Counted from the stretch's first letter, positions 8,533-18,421 are shown. The stretch is 64,000 bases of DNA from an uncultured Bacteroides sp. (GCA_900544675.1 UQVZ01000008.1:53023-117022); one strand, 5' to 3'. The notes: a model not told the origin generated them from the sequence alone. A program made the numbers and translations.

Positions 8533-8883
8533 ATGATGATACAGGTATTGAAATCGAAGATACATTGCGTGAGTGTCACCGAAGCCAATCTGAATTATAT
8601 GGGCAGCATTACGGTAGACGAAGATTTGCTGGATGCAGCCAATATGATTGCCGGCGAAAAGGTACAGATTGTAGACAACAATAACGGCGAGCGTTTCGAA
8701 ACCTATATTATAAAAGGAGAACGGGGATCGGGATGTATTTGTTTGAACGGGGCTGCTGCCCGTAAAGTTCAGGTAGGTGACGTTGTCATCATCATGTCGT
8801 ACGCGTTGATGGATTTCGAAGAAGCCAAACAGTTTAAGCCTTCTGTGGTTTTCCCCGATACGCAAACGAATAAGCTTGTTTAA
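8533..8883 (+). CDS. panD: Aspartate 1-decarboxylase (pyruvoyl enzyme precursor)
   Basis: Makes beta-alanine from aspartate. The 116-residue precursor self-cleaves between Gly and Ser at YMGSITVD (about residue 24/25) to create the catalytic pyruvoyl group. Other family blocks are MIQVLKSKIHCVSVTEANL, KVQIVDNNNGERFETYII, GSGCICLNGAAARKVQVGD and VIIMSYALM. The ATG at 8533 gives the usual family N-terminus; an earlier in-frame start at 8500 would overlap panC. Transcribed with panC. Confidence 0.95.
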   Translation: MMIQVLKSKIHCVSVTEANLNYMGSITVDEDLLDAANMIAGEKVQIVDNNNGERFETYIIKGERGSGCICLNGAAARKVQVGDVVIIMSYALMDFEEAKQFKPSVVFPDTQTNKLV

Positions 8884-8886
8884 ATA

Positions 8887-8963
8887 AAGAATGAAGAGTT
8901 AAAATTTAAAAGTGGATTTCGCCGTATCAGCAGAAAAACTTTTAATTTTAACTCTTCATTCTT
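8887..8963. terminator. Long inverted repeat between panD and fbp
   Basis: The 27-base left arm (8887-8913, AAGAATGAAGAG...) pairs with 8938-8963 (...CTCTTCATTCTT), with a single-base bulge as the only defect and a 24-base loop. It lies between convergent panD and fbp and so can terminate both. The AT-rich GAATGAAGAATTAAG character is a recurrent Bacteroides intergenic sequence. Confidence 0.65.
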
Positions 8964-8979
8964 AATTCTTCATTCTCTT

Positions 8980-10980
8980 TCAGTCTGCCTTCTCTTTGAT
9001 AATGCCGGTGCGGTAACCTACCAGCAGTTTCTTCAAGTCTTTTATCTGGATGGTGAGTTCTTTTCCCTTATCCGTATCTTTCACCATCATCCGTTTGCTG
9101 CTCATTTCTACAATTTGTGTGGTCGATTTGATATCAAGCCCTTCTTCGATGGCACGTTGGGTAGAGGTGAAAGGTTCGTGCTGTACCAGTTGGAAGCCGC
9201 GTGAATGGTAGACCAGCGTATAGCCTGCAATGCCTGTTTCGGGCTGATAAGCTTTCGAGAATCCTCCGTCTATCACCATCAGTTTGCCGTTTGCCTTGAT
9301 AGGTTTTTCGCCTTTTACCGCTTTTACCGGTACATGGCCATTGATGATGTGACGGTGTTCGCCTTCTACGCCGAATTCATCCAATATCATGTCGCAGATG
9401 TCTTCCCGGTCGCGCAGCTGGTAGTAATATCCCTTGGTTTCTACATGGGTTTCCTTGTCGTCTACAAAGTAACGTTCGAAGGTTGCCATCTTGTCTTTAT
9501 CAAATGCAGGTGAGTCTTTTCCGCACCATAGGTACCATACATAATCTAAGGCGAAAGCTTTTTCGTCACTGTCGCTCTCATCGAAATAGGCAGTGCGTAT
9601 CAGTTGACCTACCCGTTTCAGTAACGATTGACCCTTGTAAGTCTTTCCTAAAATTTCAATTTCCTTCAGTGTCCCGTCTGCATTAAGCGGCATAGACGCG
9701 TGAAACAGCAGGTTCGAGTTGCATACACTATACATGCATCCATAACGGAAGAGGCATTTCATGTGCTTGCGTAGTTTTTCGCTTCCGGTAAACGACTTGT
9801 GCAGTTTCTCTACAATGTCACGTTCTTCATCGCTCAGGCGGTAAGGGTCTGCCGGGTCAACAGTGGGGAAGAAATAGTCGCGCAAAGGATATTCTTTTCC
9901 GTTAAGCGTGATGGTATGTTTCTCGAAGTTGATGCGATGTAACAGCATACGGTCTTCCATGTGGAATTCCGGACGGCGGCGGATGATTTCAGCTTCCAGC
10001 TTGAACTGGATAATGCTGATAGCCTTGTGCATCTGTGCCATTAGACGGATGGTCTTCTGATTGTCTGTATTGATGGAATCGTCTATTTTCGGACCGAAGA
10101 GCGAGCACGGGTCATTGGCGTAAGTCTCCATGGCAAAAGTGGCAAGCGGCAACAAGTTGATGCCATAGCCGTCTTCCAGTACGGCTAAATTTCCGTAACG
10201 CATGGCAAGACGGAGCACATTGGCAATGCTGCAGTCGTTACCCGAAGCGGCACCCATCCATAAGATGTCATGATTTCCCCACTGGATGTCGAAATTATGA
10301 TAGTCGCACAAGGTGTCCATGATGATGTGAGGACCCGGACCGCGGTCGAAAATGTCGCCCAGAATATGAAGCATGTCAATGGTCAGGCGCTGAATCAGGT
10401 TACAGAGCGCTACGATGAAATCGTCTGCCCGGTGCGTATCGATGATGGTGCTGATGATGACATTGATGTATGCCTGCTTGTTGGGGTCCATGCTGCTTTC
10501 GTGCAGCAATTCTTGGATGATGTACGAAAATTCTTCAGGCAATGCCTTGCGCACTTTCGAACGGGTATATTTCGACGATACATTCTGGCAAACCTTTACC
10601 AACTGGTTCAGCGTAATGACATACCAGTCTTCCAGTTCGGTCTCCACTTCCTTCACCAGTTGCAGCTTTTGCTCCGGATAGTAGATTAATGTGCAGAGTT
10701 CTTTCTTTTCCATTTCGCGCAAAGTGTTTCCGAATATTTCGTTCACTTTCCGTTTGATGGCGCCTGAGGCATTCCGCAAAACATGCTGGAAAGCCTCGTA
10801 TTCCCCATGTAAGTCGGCAAGAAAGTGTTCTGTACCCTTCGGAAGGTTTAGTATGGCTTCCAAGTTAATGATTTCAGTGCTGGCTGCGGCTATGGTAGGG
10901 AAATTATGCGACAGCAATTCCAGGTAGCGGATGTCTTGCTGAATCATGTCCGTTGTAATTTCGTTGTAGGGGTTCATCAT
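8980..10980 (-). CDS. fbp: Fructose-1,6-bisphosphatase, class III
   Basis: Gluconeogenic hydrolysis of fructose 1,6-bisphosphate by a class III enzyme of the metallophosphoesterase fold, found in Firmicutes and Bacteroidota. The 666-residue length is normal. Visible motifs are HFLADLHGEYEAFQHVLRNA near residue 57, DIFDRGPGPHIIMD near 212, QWGNHDILWMGAASG near 232 and IINGHVPVKAVKGEKPIKA near 546. These carry the metal-binding Asp, His and Asn residues. A second ATG sits one codon in (10977). Convergent with panD; the AspT-type transporter gene is upstream on the same strand after a short gap. Confidence 0.95.
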   Translation of the reverse strand: MMNPYNEITTDMIQQDIRYLELLSHNFPTIAAASTEIINLEAILNLPKGTEHFLADLHGEYEAFQHVLRNASGAIKRKVNEIFGNTLREMEKKELCTLIYYPEQKLQLVKEVETELEDWYVITLNQLVKVCQNVSSKYTRSKVRKALPEEFSYIIQELLHESSMDPNKQAYINVIISTIIDTHRADDFIVALCNLIQRLTIDMLHILGDIFDRGPGPHIIMDTLCDYHNFDIQWGNHDILWMGAASGNDCSIANVLRLAMRYGNLAVLEDGYGINLLPLATFAMETYANDPCSLFGPKIDDSINTDNQKTIRLMAQMHKAISIIQFKLEAEIIRRRPEFHMEDRMLLHRINFEKHTITLNGKEYPLRDYFFPTVDPADPYRLSDEERDIVEKLHKSFTGSEKLRKHMKCLFRYGCMYSVCNSNLLFHASMPLNADGTLKEIEILGKTYKGQSLLKRVGQLIRTAYFDESDSDEKAFALDYVWYLWCGKDSPAFDKDKMATFERYFVDDKETHVETKGYYYQLRDREDICDMILDEFGVEGEHRHIINGHVPVKAVKGEKPIKANGKLMVIDGGFSKAYQPETGIAGYTLVYHSRGFQLVQHEPFTSTQRAIEEGLDIKSTTQIVEMSSKRMMVKDTDKGKELTIQIKDLKKLLVGYRTGIIKEKAD

Positions 10981-11005
10981 TGTTTTTCAGTTTAGATTAT
11001 TCTGT

Positions 11006-12667
11006 TTATATAAATATCATCAATATCAGTTGCGCGATGATGACACGGGTAAACATCCCCAGCGGGTAAACCGTCGCATAGCTTACGGCAGGATTGTCGT
11101 TCGGAATGATGTCGTTGGCATAATTCAGTGCCATCGGGTTCGCCATGCTTCCGCAAAGCATTCCACAGGTATTGCCGAAGTCAAGGTGATAACACCGCAG
11201 AGCGATGAGTGCCATAATCACTACGGGTACAAAAGTAATAATAAATCCGATACCAACCCACAATATACCTTCCGGACGCATCACTGTTTCGAAAAAATGT
11301 GCTCCTGCATCCAGTCCCAGGCAGGCAAGGTATAGCGAAAGTCCGATGCCGCGCAACATCAGGCTGGCACTGCGGGTGGTGTAGGTCAGCATGTGAAAGC
11401 GGGGTCCGTATGAGCCGATGAGGATACCGGTAATGATAGGACCTCCTGCCAATCCTAACTTGACAGGGCTTGAAATGCCGGGAATGGCAATAGGAATGGA
11501 GCCCACAATCAATCCCAGCACGATGCCGATAAAGATAGAGGCGAGGTTGGGGTCTTTCAGGGTCTTTACGGTATTGCCCAATACTTTTTCTACATTTTTG
11601 ATAGCTGCCGCTTCGCCGACTACGGTCAAGCGGTCGCCTAATTGCAACACCAGTTCCGGAGTGGCGAGCAGTTGTACGCCGCTTCGCAATACGCGGCTGA
11701 TATTGATGCCATATACATTGCGCAGACGGAGTGAACCCAGTTTCTTGCCGTTGATTTCCGGACGGGAAATGACGATGTGTTTCGAGATGAGTTGACTGTC
11801 TATCGCGTTCCAGTCAATGTCTTCTTTGTTCCAGTCTTTTTGTTCTTGCTCACCGAACAGAATGGTCAGGGCTGCCACGTCTTTTTCGGTAGTCACTACC
11901 AGTAGGCGGTCGTTTTCTTTTAGAATCTTATCCGAGGTAGGGATACATACCTGTCCGTCCCGCCACAGACGTGAGATGACAAATTTTGGATAGCCCGCAT
12001 GAACCAGCTCGTGAATGCTTTTGTCGAAAATGGCGGGATTGTGTACCTGATAGGTGGCAATGTAGGTCTGGTTAGGGTCATCGTGCGGATGTTCTTCCAT
12101 GTCTTTGGGGCGTACGAACAGTTTCTTTACCACTACGATGGCGAGGATAACTCCTACTACGCCCAGCGGATAGGTGACGGCACAACTTAAGGCGGCTCCG
12201 CTGGTAGGTTCTCCCATCTGTTTCAATGTCTGTTGCGCGGCACCCAGCGCCGGTGTATTGGTAGTGGCTCCGCAAAGAATGCCTACCATGTTCGACATGG
12301 ATATGGGAGTAACGGCAGTCAGCGCTACTGCCATGACGGTGCCTAACAGAATAACTCCCAGCCCTAACAGATTCAGTTGGCAGCCTCCCTGGCGGAGGGA
12401 ACTGAAAAAGCCCGGTCCGACCTGCAATCCCAAAGCGTAAACAAACAGTACCAGTCCGAAACTTTCGGCATAGTTCAACATTTGCGGATTGATGGAGAAG
12501 CCCAGGTGTCCGGCTAGGATTCCCATGAAAAATACAAACGTCACTCCTAATGAGATGCCGCAGATATGAATTTTCCCCAACGCAAGCCCTGTCGAGATAA
12601 TCAGGGAAATGATAATGACCGCCTGTAGGGCAGTCTGATCGAAAAACAAGTTATATAACCATTCCAT
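11006..12667 (-). CDS. AspT/YidE-type membrane exchanger with RCK domains
   Basis: An inner-membrane transporter of about 553 residues in the aspartate:alanine exchanger (AspT/YidE) family. The N-terminal half has four or five hydrophobic helices (VIIISLIISTGLALGKI, SLGVTFVFFMGILAGHLG, FVYALGLQVGPGFF). Two cytosolic TrkA-C/RCK-like domains follow in the middle (about 205-280 and 290-370). A second membrane block carries the duplicated signature GILIGSYGPRFHMLTYTT and GLSLYLACLGLDAGAHFF. The ATG at 12667 (MEWLYNLFFDQ) was chosen; the frame extends to 12697 with residues unlike the family. The transported substrate is unknown. Confidence 0.85.
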   Translation of the reverse strand: MEWLYNLFFDQTALQAVIIISLIISTGLALGKIHICGISLGVTFVFFMGILAGHLGFSINPQMLNYAESFGLVLFVYALGLQVGPGFFSSLRQGGCQLNLLGLGVILLGTVMAVALTAVTPISMSNMVGILCGATTNTPALGAAQQTLKQMGEPTSGAALSCAVTYPLGVVGVILAIVVVKKLFVRPKDMEEHPHDDPNQTYIATYQVHNPAIFDKSIHELVHAGYPKFVISRLWRDGQVCIPTSDKILKENDRLLVVTTEKDVAALTILFGEQEQKDWNKEDIDWNAIDSQLISKHIVISRPEINGKKLGSLRLRNVYGINISRVLRSGVQLLATPELVLQLGDRLTVVGEAAAIKNVEKVLGNTVKTLKDPNLASIFIGIVLGLIVGSIPIAIPGISSPVKLGLAGGPIITGILIGSYGPRFHMLTYTTRSASLMLRGIGLSLYLACLGLDAGAHFFETVMRPEGILWVGIGFIITFVPVVIMALIALRCYHLDFGNTCGMLCGSMANPMALNYANDIIPNDNPAVSYATVYPLGMFTRVIIAQLILMIFI

Positions 12668-12694
12668 GGTTTTGCATTTTATTGTGCATAGAGA

Positions 12695-12757
12695 CACAAA
12701 GGCACAGGGCTTTCCTTCTCTTTTCGGAGTTCAGTTCTGCATCTCTGTGCCTTTGTG
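12695..12757. terminator. Intergenic hairpin, GAGGCACAGAGT family, copy 2
   Basis: CACAAAGGCACAG (12695-12707) pairs perfectly with CTGTGCCTTTGTG (12745-12757) between the glutamine synthetase and transporter genes, both on the minus strand. It may end the glutamine synthetase transcript. Confidence 0.6.
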
Positions 12758-12781
12758 AGGTGATTGTCATTTTTTTTGTTA

Positions 12782-14971
12782 TTATCGTACAAACAACAGT
12801 TCACGGTATTTCGGCAACGTCCACATCTGGTCGTCAACAATCAGTTCCAGCTTATCGATGTGGTAGCGTATCTGTTCCAGCATCGGGGCAATGGTGTCGT
12901 GGTAAGCGATTGCTTTTTCGCGTTGCGTGGTAATCCGGTTGGCTACCTTGCGGGCTTCCACCATAGCGTCTACATGCTCTTTGATATAACCTGTATGTTC
13001 GGCTATTTGCCTGATAATGGCGATGTTTTCCGCTGAGAGCTGTGCCGCTTCGTCCGCGTTGAAGAGCGACTTCATCTTATAGGCATTGTCAATCAGCTTC
13101 GTCTGGTATTCGATGGCGACAGGCACCACATGGTTCATCACCAGGTCGCCCAGTACGCGTGCCTCGATTTGGATTTTCTTGGTGTACATTTCCCATTTCA
13201 CTTCGTTGCGGGCAGCCAGTTCCTTGCGGTTCATGACACCGGTCGATTCAAACATCCGGATGGTGTCAGGCTTCAGGTAGTTGTCGAATATCAGCGGGCA
13301 GCTGGTCTCGCAGTCCAGACCGCGGCGGGCGGCTTCTTCTTCCCATTCCTTGCTATAGCCGTTTCCGTCGAAGCGGATAGGCTTGCACTCTTTGATATAG
13401 CGGCGCACCACTTCAATGATGGCGGAGATTTTCGGTTCGCCGTCTTCAATCAATTGGTCTACGTCTTTCTTGAAACAGATGAGTTGTTCGGCTACGGCCG
13501 TGTTGAGGGCTATCATCGCGCTGGCACAGTTCGATTCGGAGCCCGGAGCACGGAACTCAAAACGGTTTCCGGTAAAGGCAAAGGGCGAAGTGCGGTTACG
13601 GTCGGTGTTGTCAATCAGCAGTTCCGGAATCTGCGGAATGTCCAGACGCATGCTTTGCTTGTCTCCCAACGCGATTAAATCGCTGTTGGTGCTTTCTTCC
13701 AGATGGTCGAGCACCTTGCTCAGTTGCGTTCCCAAGAACGACGAGATGATGGCAGGAGGAGCTTCGTGTGCACCCAAACGGTGCGCGTTTGTCGCGCTCA
13801 TGATGGATGCTTTCAGCAATCCGTTGTGGTGGTAAACCGCCATCAGCGTGTTCACAATGAACGTGATGAAGCGCAGGTTTTCTTCCGGAGTCTTGCCCGG
13901 AGCCATCAGCAGGATGCCGTTATCGGTTCCCAGCGACCAGTTGTTGTGCTTGCCCGATCCGTTGATGCCCTTGAAAGGTTTTTCGTGGAGCAATACGCGG
14001 AAGCCGTGATTGCGTGCCACTTTGCGCATGAGCGACATGATAAGCATATTATGGTCTACAGCAAGGTTGCATTCTTCGTATATCGGAGCCAGCTCGAACT
14101 GATTGGGAGCCACTTCGTTATGGCGTGTCTTGACGGGGATTCCCAACTCCAGCGCCTGTATCTCAAGGTCTTTCATGAAGGCGGCTACTCGTGGCGGGAT
14201 GGCACCGAAATAATGGTCTTCCAGCTGTTGGTTCTTCGATGCTTCGTGTCCCATCAGCGTACGTCCTGTCAGTAACAGGTCGGGACGTGCGGCATACAGG
14301 CCTTCGTCTACCAGGAAATACTCCTGTTCCCAGCCTAAGTAGGTAATCACTTTCTTTACCGAAGGGTCGAAGTAGTGTACTACGTCGAGTGCCGACTTCG
14401 TGACAGCCTGGATGGATTTCAAGAGCGGAGCTTTGTAGTCGAGCGATTCACCCGTATAGGCGATGAAGACGGTAGGGATACACAAGGTGTCTCCTACGAC
14501 AAATACCGGTGATGAGGGGTCCCATGCGCTATATCCGCGGGCTTCGAACGTGTTGCGCACGCCTCCGTTGGGGAAGGATGAGCCGTCCGCTTCCTGTTGT
14601 ACAAGCAGCTTGCCCGAAAATTCTTCCAGCATGCCGCCCTTGCCGTCGTGTTCCACGAAAGCGTCGTGTTTCTCTGCCGTGCCTTCGGTCAGGGGCTGGA
14701 ACCAGTGGGTGTAATGGGTGACGCCCAGTTCGATGGCCCATTTCTTCATGCCTGTGGCTACTTCATCGGCGATGCTGCGGTCCAGTGCCGCGCCGTTGTC
14801 TATGACGTCCACCAGTTTGGTATATACTTTGCTGGGAAGGTATTTAAACATCTTTTCGCGGTTGAACACGTATTTGCCGAAGTATTCGCTGGGACGTTCC
14901 GAAGGCGGAATCACTTCGACCGGCTTTTTATGAAAAGCTTTCTCTACTACTCTGAATCTTAATTTTGACAT
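12782..14971 (-). CDS. glnN: Glutamine synthetase type III
   Basis: ATP-dependent amidation of glutamate, the ammonia-assimilating step. A 729-residue GSIII, the long dodecameric type first described in Bacteroides fragilis. Visible signatures include the GSIII-specific N-terminal region (EYFGKYVFNREKMFKYLP), LGWEQEYFLVDE with metal-binding glutamates, KTRHNEVAPNQFELAPIYEE, the ATP-binding KPFKGINGSGKHNNWSLG and NRTSPFAFTGNRFEFRAPGS. A helical C-terminal extension ends in IDKLELIVDDQMWTLPKYRELLF. It lies between dapL upstream and the transporter downstream, all minus strand. No nitrogen-control site was recognised. Confidence 0.95.
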   Translation of the reverse strand: MSKLRFRVVEKAFHKKPVEVIPPSERPSEYFGKYVFNREKMFKYLPSKVYTKLVDVIDNGAALDRSIADEVATGMKKWAIELGVTHYTHWFQPLTEGTAEKHDAFVEHDGKGGMLEEFSGKLLVQQEADGSSFPNGGVRNTFEARGYSAWDPSSPVFVVGDTLCIPTVFIAYTGESLDYKAPLLKSIQAVTKSALDVVHYFDPSVKKVITYLGWEQEYFLVDEGLYAARPDLLLTGRTLMGHEASKNQQLEDHYFGAIPPRVAAFMKDLEIQALELGIPVKTRHNEVAPNQFELAPIYEECNLAVDHNMLIMSLMRKVARNHGFRVLLHEKPFKGINGSGKHNNWSLGTDNGILLMAPGKTPEENLRFITFIVNTLMAVYHHNGLLKASIMSATNAHRLGAHEAPPAIISSFLGTQLSKVLDHLEESTNSDLIALGDKQSMRLDIPQIPELLIDNTDRNRTSPFAFTGNRFEFRAPGSESNCASAMIALNTAVAEQLICFKKDVDQLIEDGEPKISAIIEVVRRYIKECKPIRFDGNGYSKEWEEEAARRGLDCETSCPLIFDNYLKPDTIRMFESTGVMNRKELAARNEVKWEMYTKKIQIEARVLGDLVMNHVVPVAIEYQTKLIDNAYKMKSLFNADEAAQLSAENIAIIRQIAEHTGYIKEHVDAMVEARKVANRITTQREKAIAYHDTIAPMLEQIRYHIDKLELIVDDQMWTLPKYRELLFVR

Positions 14972-15019
14972 AATTACCTCAAGTTGTTGTTTGTTATGTT
15001 CTGTTTGATGATTGCTCGT

Positions 15020-16249
15020 TTACAGGCATCGGCACAAGCGTTGCATGGCTTCCTGGATGCGTTCTTTTTCACCGAAAGCGGTCAGCCTCAGATAGCCTTC
15101 GCCGCTGGGACCGAATCCCACTCCCGGGGTGGTCACTACATGGGCTTCGTATAACAGCTTTTCGAAGAACTTCCACGAAGTCATTCCGTCGGGGGCTTTC
15201 ACCCATACGTAGGGAGCGTCTTCGCCGCCTGCCGTTTTCAGTCCGATGCTGGTCAGCGCCCGCTTCATGATGCGGGCGTTATGCATATAATATTGGATGT
15301 TGGCTTTCACCTGTTCTTTCCCTTCGGGGGTATAGATAGCCTCCGCTCCCCGTTGGGTGATGTAGGATGTGCCGTTGAATTTCGTTTCTTGGTGGCGTTT
15401 CCATAAAGGGGTGAGCGGTATGCGCTTTCCTGCCAGCGTGCCGCCCGTCACTTCTTTCGGGATCACCGTATAGCCGCATCTCACCCCCGTAAATCCGGCG
15501 GTCTTCGAGAAGCTGCGCATTTCGATGGCGACTTTTTTCGCGCCTTTTATTTCGTAAATGGAGTGAGGGATGTCGGCATGTTGGATGTAGGCTTCGTAGG
15601 CGCCGTCGAAGATGATGAGCGTGTCGTTCTCGATGGCATAGTTGACCCATTTCTTGAGTTCGGCCTTGCTGAGTACGGTGCCTGTCGGATTGTTGGGATA
15701 ACACAGGTAGATGATGTCTACACGATGGTCGGGGATAGACGGGATAAAATCGTTTTCGGCGAGGCAGGGCATATATACCACGTTGCTCCATTTCCCGTTT
15801 TCCAGTAATTCGCCGGCACGTCCGCATGACACGTTCGAGTCGATGTAAGCCGGATAAATCGGATCGGTCACTCCGATGCTGTTGTCATGCCGCAGGATAT
15901 CGCCGATATTGCCTGTATCGCTCTTGCTGCCGTCGCTCACGAAGATTTCGTTGTGGTCCAATGATACGCCGCGTGGTGCATAGTCGTGCTTGATAATGGC
16001 GTCGATAAGGAAAGAGTATCCTTCTTCGGGGCCGTAACCGCGGAATGTGGACGCATGCGAAAGCTCGTCGACGGCGCGGTGCATGGCCTCTGTGCAGGCT
16101 TGCGGCAACGGAAGGATGACATCTCCTGTACCCAGACGGATGAGGTCTGCTTTGGGGTGGGTCACTTTGAACAGATTGACTTTCTTTTCCAGGTCGGAAA
16201 AGAAGTAATTGTTCGGCAATTTCAGGAAATGTTCGTTTACCAATGCCAT
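15020..16249 (-). CDS. dapL: LL-diaminopimelate aminotransferase
   Basis: PLP enzyme making LL-diaminopimelate directly from tetrahydrodipicolinate, the short lysine/peptidoglycan route used by Bacteroidota. A 409-residue class I/II aminotransferase. The start MALVNEHFLKLPNNYFFSDL, the DVILPLPQACTEAMHRAVDE block, FRGYGPEEGYSFL, CYPNNPTGTVL and the PLP-lysine segment MRSFSKTAGFTGVRCGYTV are family hallmarks. It is the first gene of a minus-strand run toward glnN, with its own -7 element at 16292. Confidence 0.95.
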   Translation of the reverse strand: MALVNEHFLKLPNNYFFSDLEKKVNLFKVTHPKADLIRLGTGDVILPLPQACTEAMHRAVDELSHASTFRGYGPEEGYSFLIDAIIKHDYAPRGVSLDHNEIFVSDGSKSDTGNIGDILRHDNSIGVTDPIYPAYIDSNVSCGRAGELLENGKWSNVVYMPCLAENDFIPSIPDHRVDIIYLCYPNNPTGTVLSKAELKKWVNYAIENDTLIIFDGAYEAYIQHADIPHSIYEIKGAKKVAIEMRSFSKTAGFTGVRCGYTVIPKEVTGGTLAGKRIPLTPLWKRHQETKFNGTSYITQRGAEAIYTPEGKEQVKANIQYYMHNARIMKRALTSIGLKTAGGEDAPYVWVKAPDGMTSWKFFEKLLYEAHVVTTPGVGFGPSGEGYLRLTAFGEKERIQEAMQRLCRCL

Positions 16250-16291
16250 GTTTATCCGATTAAAGTTTATGTGTTAGCCTGTTTTTGCGTG

Positions 16292-16299
16292 CAAAGGTA
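16292..16299 (-). promoter_or_regulatory. -7 element of dapL
   Basis: TACCTTTG followed by C on the minus strand, about 42 bases before the dapL ATG. The -33 region has no clear TTG. Confidence 0.5.
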
Positions 16300-16491
16300 C
16301 AAAAAACACTTAAGTAATGCTTGCTATAAACCGTATTTTTTTGCAAGATGGATAGGAAGGGGAAATTTATCCCTATTCACTGTATCCATTTGTATTAATG
16401 GTCTTTCTTGTATTCAGTTTATTTTGTTTCCCCCTCAGTGACAATTCTTAATTTTCACAGATAGAAGCATTAAAATAATAAGAAATTCTGT

Positions 16492-16499
16492 TACCTTTG
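16492..16499 (+). promoter_or_regulatory. -7 element of map
   Basis: TACCTTTG, 28 bases before the map ATG. It likely also serves tsaD. Confidence 0.55.
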
Positions 16500-16526
16500 C
16501 AATTGGTTTTAATATGAATCAAAAAT

Positions 16527-17384
16527 ATGGTTAAGAGGAAAAGGCTAAATTGGAGAGTGCCCAAAGGTGCCGAATTGACCGAATTGGACAAAAAAGTACT
16601 TTATTATCAGAATAAAGGGCATTTGGTTCCTACCCGTGAGCTAATCAAGACTCCTGAACAGATAGAAGGCATCCGACGTAGCGGTTTGCTGAATACAGCA
16701 GTACTCGACAAGGTGGCGGAAACAATCCGCGAAGGAATGAGTACGGCAGAGATTGATAAGATTGTGTACGACTATACGGTAAGTCATGGAGGCATTCCGG
16801 CTTGCTTAGGTTACGAAGGATTTCCGAAAAGCGTATGCACTTCAATAAATGAAGTGGTATGCCATGGCATACCTTCGGAAGAAGAGATTTTGGAAGAAGG
16901 CGATATTATCAATGTAGACTGCACTACGATTCTGGATGGATATTACGCCGATGCTTCGCGTATGTTTGTTATCGGGAAAACCACTCCGGAAAAGGAGAAG
17001 TTGGTGCAGGTGGCACGCGAATGCATGGATATCGGTGCCGAAGCCGCACAGCCGTTCGGCTTTGTAGGCGACATTGGTCATGCTATCGAAAAGCATGCCA
17101 AGAAAAACGGATTCTCCGTAGTCCGTGATTTATGCGGGCATGGGGTGGGATTGGAATTCCACGAAGAGCCCGACGTATTGCATTACGGACGGAAAGGTAC
17201 AGGTATGTTGCTGGTACCGGGTATGGTGTTTACCATCGAACCTATGATTAACATGGGGACATGGGAAGTATTCATTGACGAAGAAGACGGCTGGACGGTA
17301 GTGACCGAAGACGAGCTTCCTTCCGCACAATGGGAGCATACTTACGTGATGACAGACAACGGCCTGGAAATATTGACGTATTAA
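16527..17384 (+). CDS. map: Methionine aminopeptidase, type I
   Basis: Removes the initiator methionine from new proteins. 285 residues. An extension of about 40 residues (KRLNWRVPKGAELTELDKKV) precedes the pita-bread domain. Metal ligands are visible: Asp in INVDCTTILDGYYADASRMF (two Asp), His in LCGHGVGLEFHEEP, Glu in GMVFTIEPMIN and Glu in SAQWEHTYVMT. His in PSVCTSINEVVCHGIP is the substrate-binding histidine. The extension resembles those of longer type I enzymes and may contact the ribosome, which is inference. tsaD follows after 11 bases. Confidence 0.95.
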   Translation: MVKRKRLNWRVPKGAELTELDKKVLYYQNKGHLVPTRELIKTPEQIEGIRRSGLLNTAVLDKVAETIREGMSTAEIDKIVYDYTVSHGGIPACLGYEGFPKSVCTSINEVVCHGIPSEEEILEEGDIINVDCTTILDGYYADASRMFVIGKTTPEKEKLVQVARECMDIGAEAAQPFGFVGDIGHAIEKHAKKNGFSVVRDLCGHGVGLEFHEEPDVLHYGRKGTGMLLVPGMVFTIEPMINMGTWEVFIDEEDGWTVVTEDELPSAQWEHTYVMTDNGLEILTY

Positions 17385-17395
17385 TTAAAGAATGT

Positions 17396-18421
17396 ATGAA
17401 TGATATAATTATATTAGGTATAGAATCTTCGTGCGACGACACGTCGGCGGCAGTTATCCGCAACGGGGAATTGCTTTCTAGCGTAATAGCGAGTCAGGCT
17501 GTGCACGAAGCATACGGGGGAGTGGTACCCGAATTGGCTTCACGGGCGCATCAGCAAAATATCGTGCCGGTAGTGCATGAAGCCTTGAAGCGGGCGGGAG
17601 TGACGAAAGAGCAATTAAGTGCCATAGCCTTTACTCGTGGTCCCGGACTGATGGGTTCGTTGCTGGTGGGTGTTTCATTCGCTAAAGGACTGGCGCTTGC
17701 GTTGGGTATCCCATTGGTGGATGTCAACCATCTGCAGGGACATGTGCTGGCACATTTCATTAAAGAACCGGGCGTGGAAGCTGACCAGCCGAAGTTCCCT
17801 TTCCTTTGCCTGCTGGTATCGGGAGGCAATTCGCAGATTATCCGTGTAAATGCTTACAATGACATGCAAGTGCTGGGGCAGACTATCGATGATGCAGCCG
17901 GCGAAGCCATCGACAAATGTTCGAAAGTGATGGGGCTGGGTTATCCCGGAGGTCCGATTATTGATAAACTGGCACGCCAGGGCAATCCGAACGCCTTTAC
18001 CTTCAGCAAGCCGCACATCGCGGGATATGATTACAGTTTCAGCGGACTGAAGACTTCTTTCCTTTATTCCTTACGCGACTGGCTGAAAGACGACCCGGAT
18101 TTTATCGAACATCATAAGACTGACCTGGCTGCCTCGCTGGAAAAGACGATTGTCGATATTCTGATGGACAAGTTGCGTAAGGCAGTAAAGGATACCGGCA
18201 TTACCGAAGTGGCAGTAGCAGGAGGCGTGTCTGCCAACAACGGTTTGCGCAACGCTTTCCGTGAGCATGCCGACAGATACGGATGGAAAATTTATATCCC
18301 CAAATTCGGCTATACGACCGACAATGCTGCCATGATTGCCATTACGGGTTATTATAAGTATCTGGACAAGGACTTTTGTTCGATAGACAAGCCGGCATAT
18401 TCGCGCGTGACGCTGAAGTAA
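17396..18421 (+). CDS. tsaD: tRNA N6-threonylcarbamoyladenosine synthase subunit TsaD
   Basis: Transfers threonylcarbamoyl from its AMP ester to A37 of ANN-decoding tRNAs, working with TsaB and TsaE. 341 residues from the ATG at 17396 (MNDIIILGIESSCDDTSAAV); the frame opens earlier at 17330 but those residues overlap map. ASKHA-fold features: the iron-binding histidine pair in ELASRAHQQN and VDVNHLQGHVLAH, the phosphate loop LVSGGNSQII, QTIDDAAGEAIDKCSKVMGL, and the C-terminal AVAGGVSANNGLR and DNAAMIAITGY metal site. The tsaB and tsaE partners are not in the window. Confidence 0.96.
   Translation: MNDIIILGIESSCDDTSAAVIRNGELLSSVIASQAVHEAYGGVVPELASRAHQQNIVPVVHEALKRAGVTKEQLSAIAFTRGPGLMGSLLVGVSFAKGLALALGIPLVDVNHLQGHVLAHFIKEPGVEADQPKFPFLCLLVSGGNSQIIRVNAYNDMQVLGQTIDDAAGEAIDKCSKVMGLGYPGGPIIDKLARQGNPNAFTFSKPHIAGYDYSFSGLKTSFLYSLRDWLKDDPDFIEHHKTDLAASLEKTIVDILMDKLRKAVKDTGITEVAVAGGVSANNGLRNAFREHADRYGWKIYIPKFGYTTDNAAMIAITGYYKYLDKDFCSIDKPAYSRVTLK

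Noticed and set aside
12782..14971. Long plus-strand frames opposite glutamine synthetase, up to 190 codons
   Set aside because: These are antisense shadows of a well-supported conserved enzyme.
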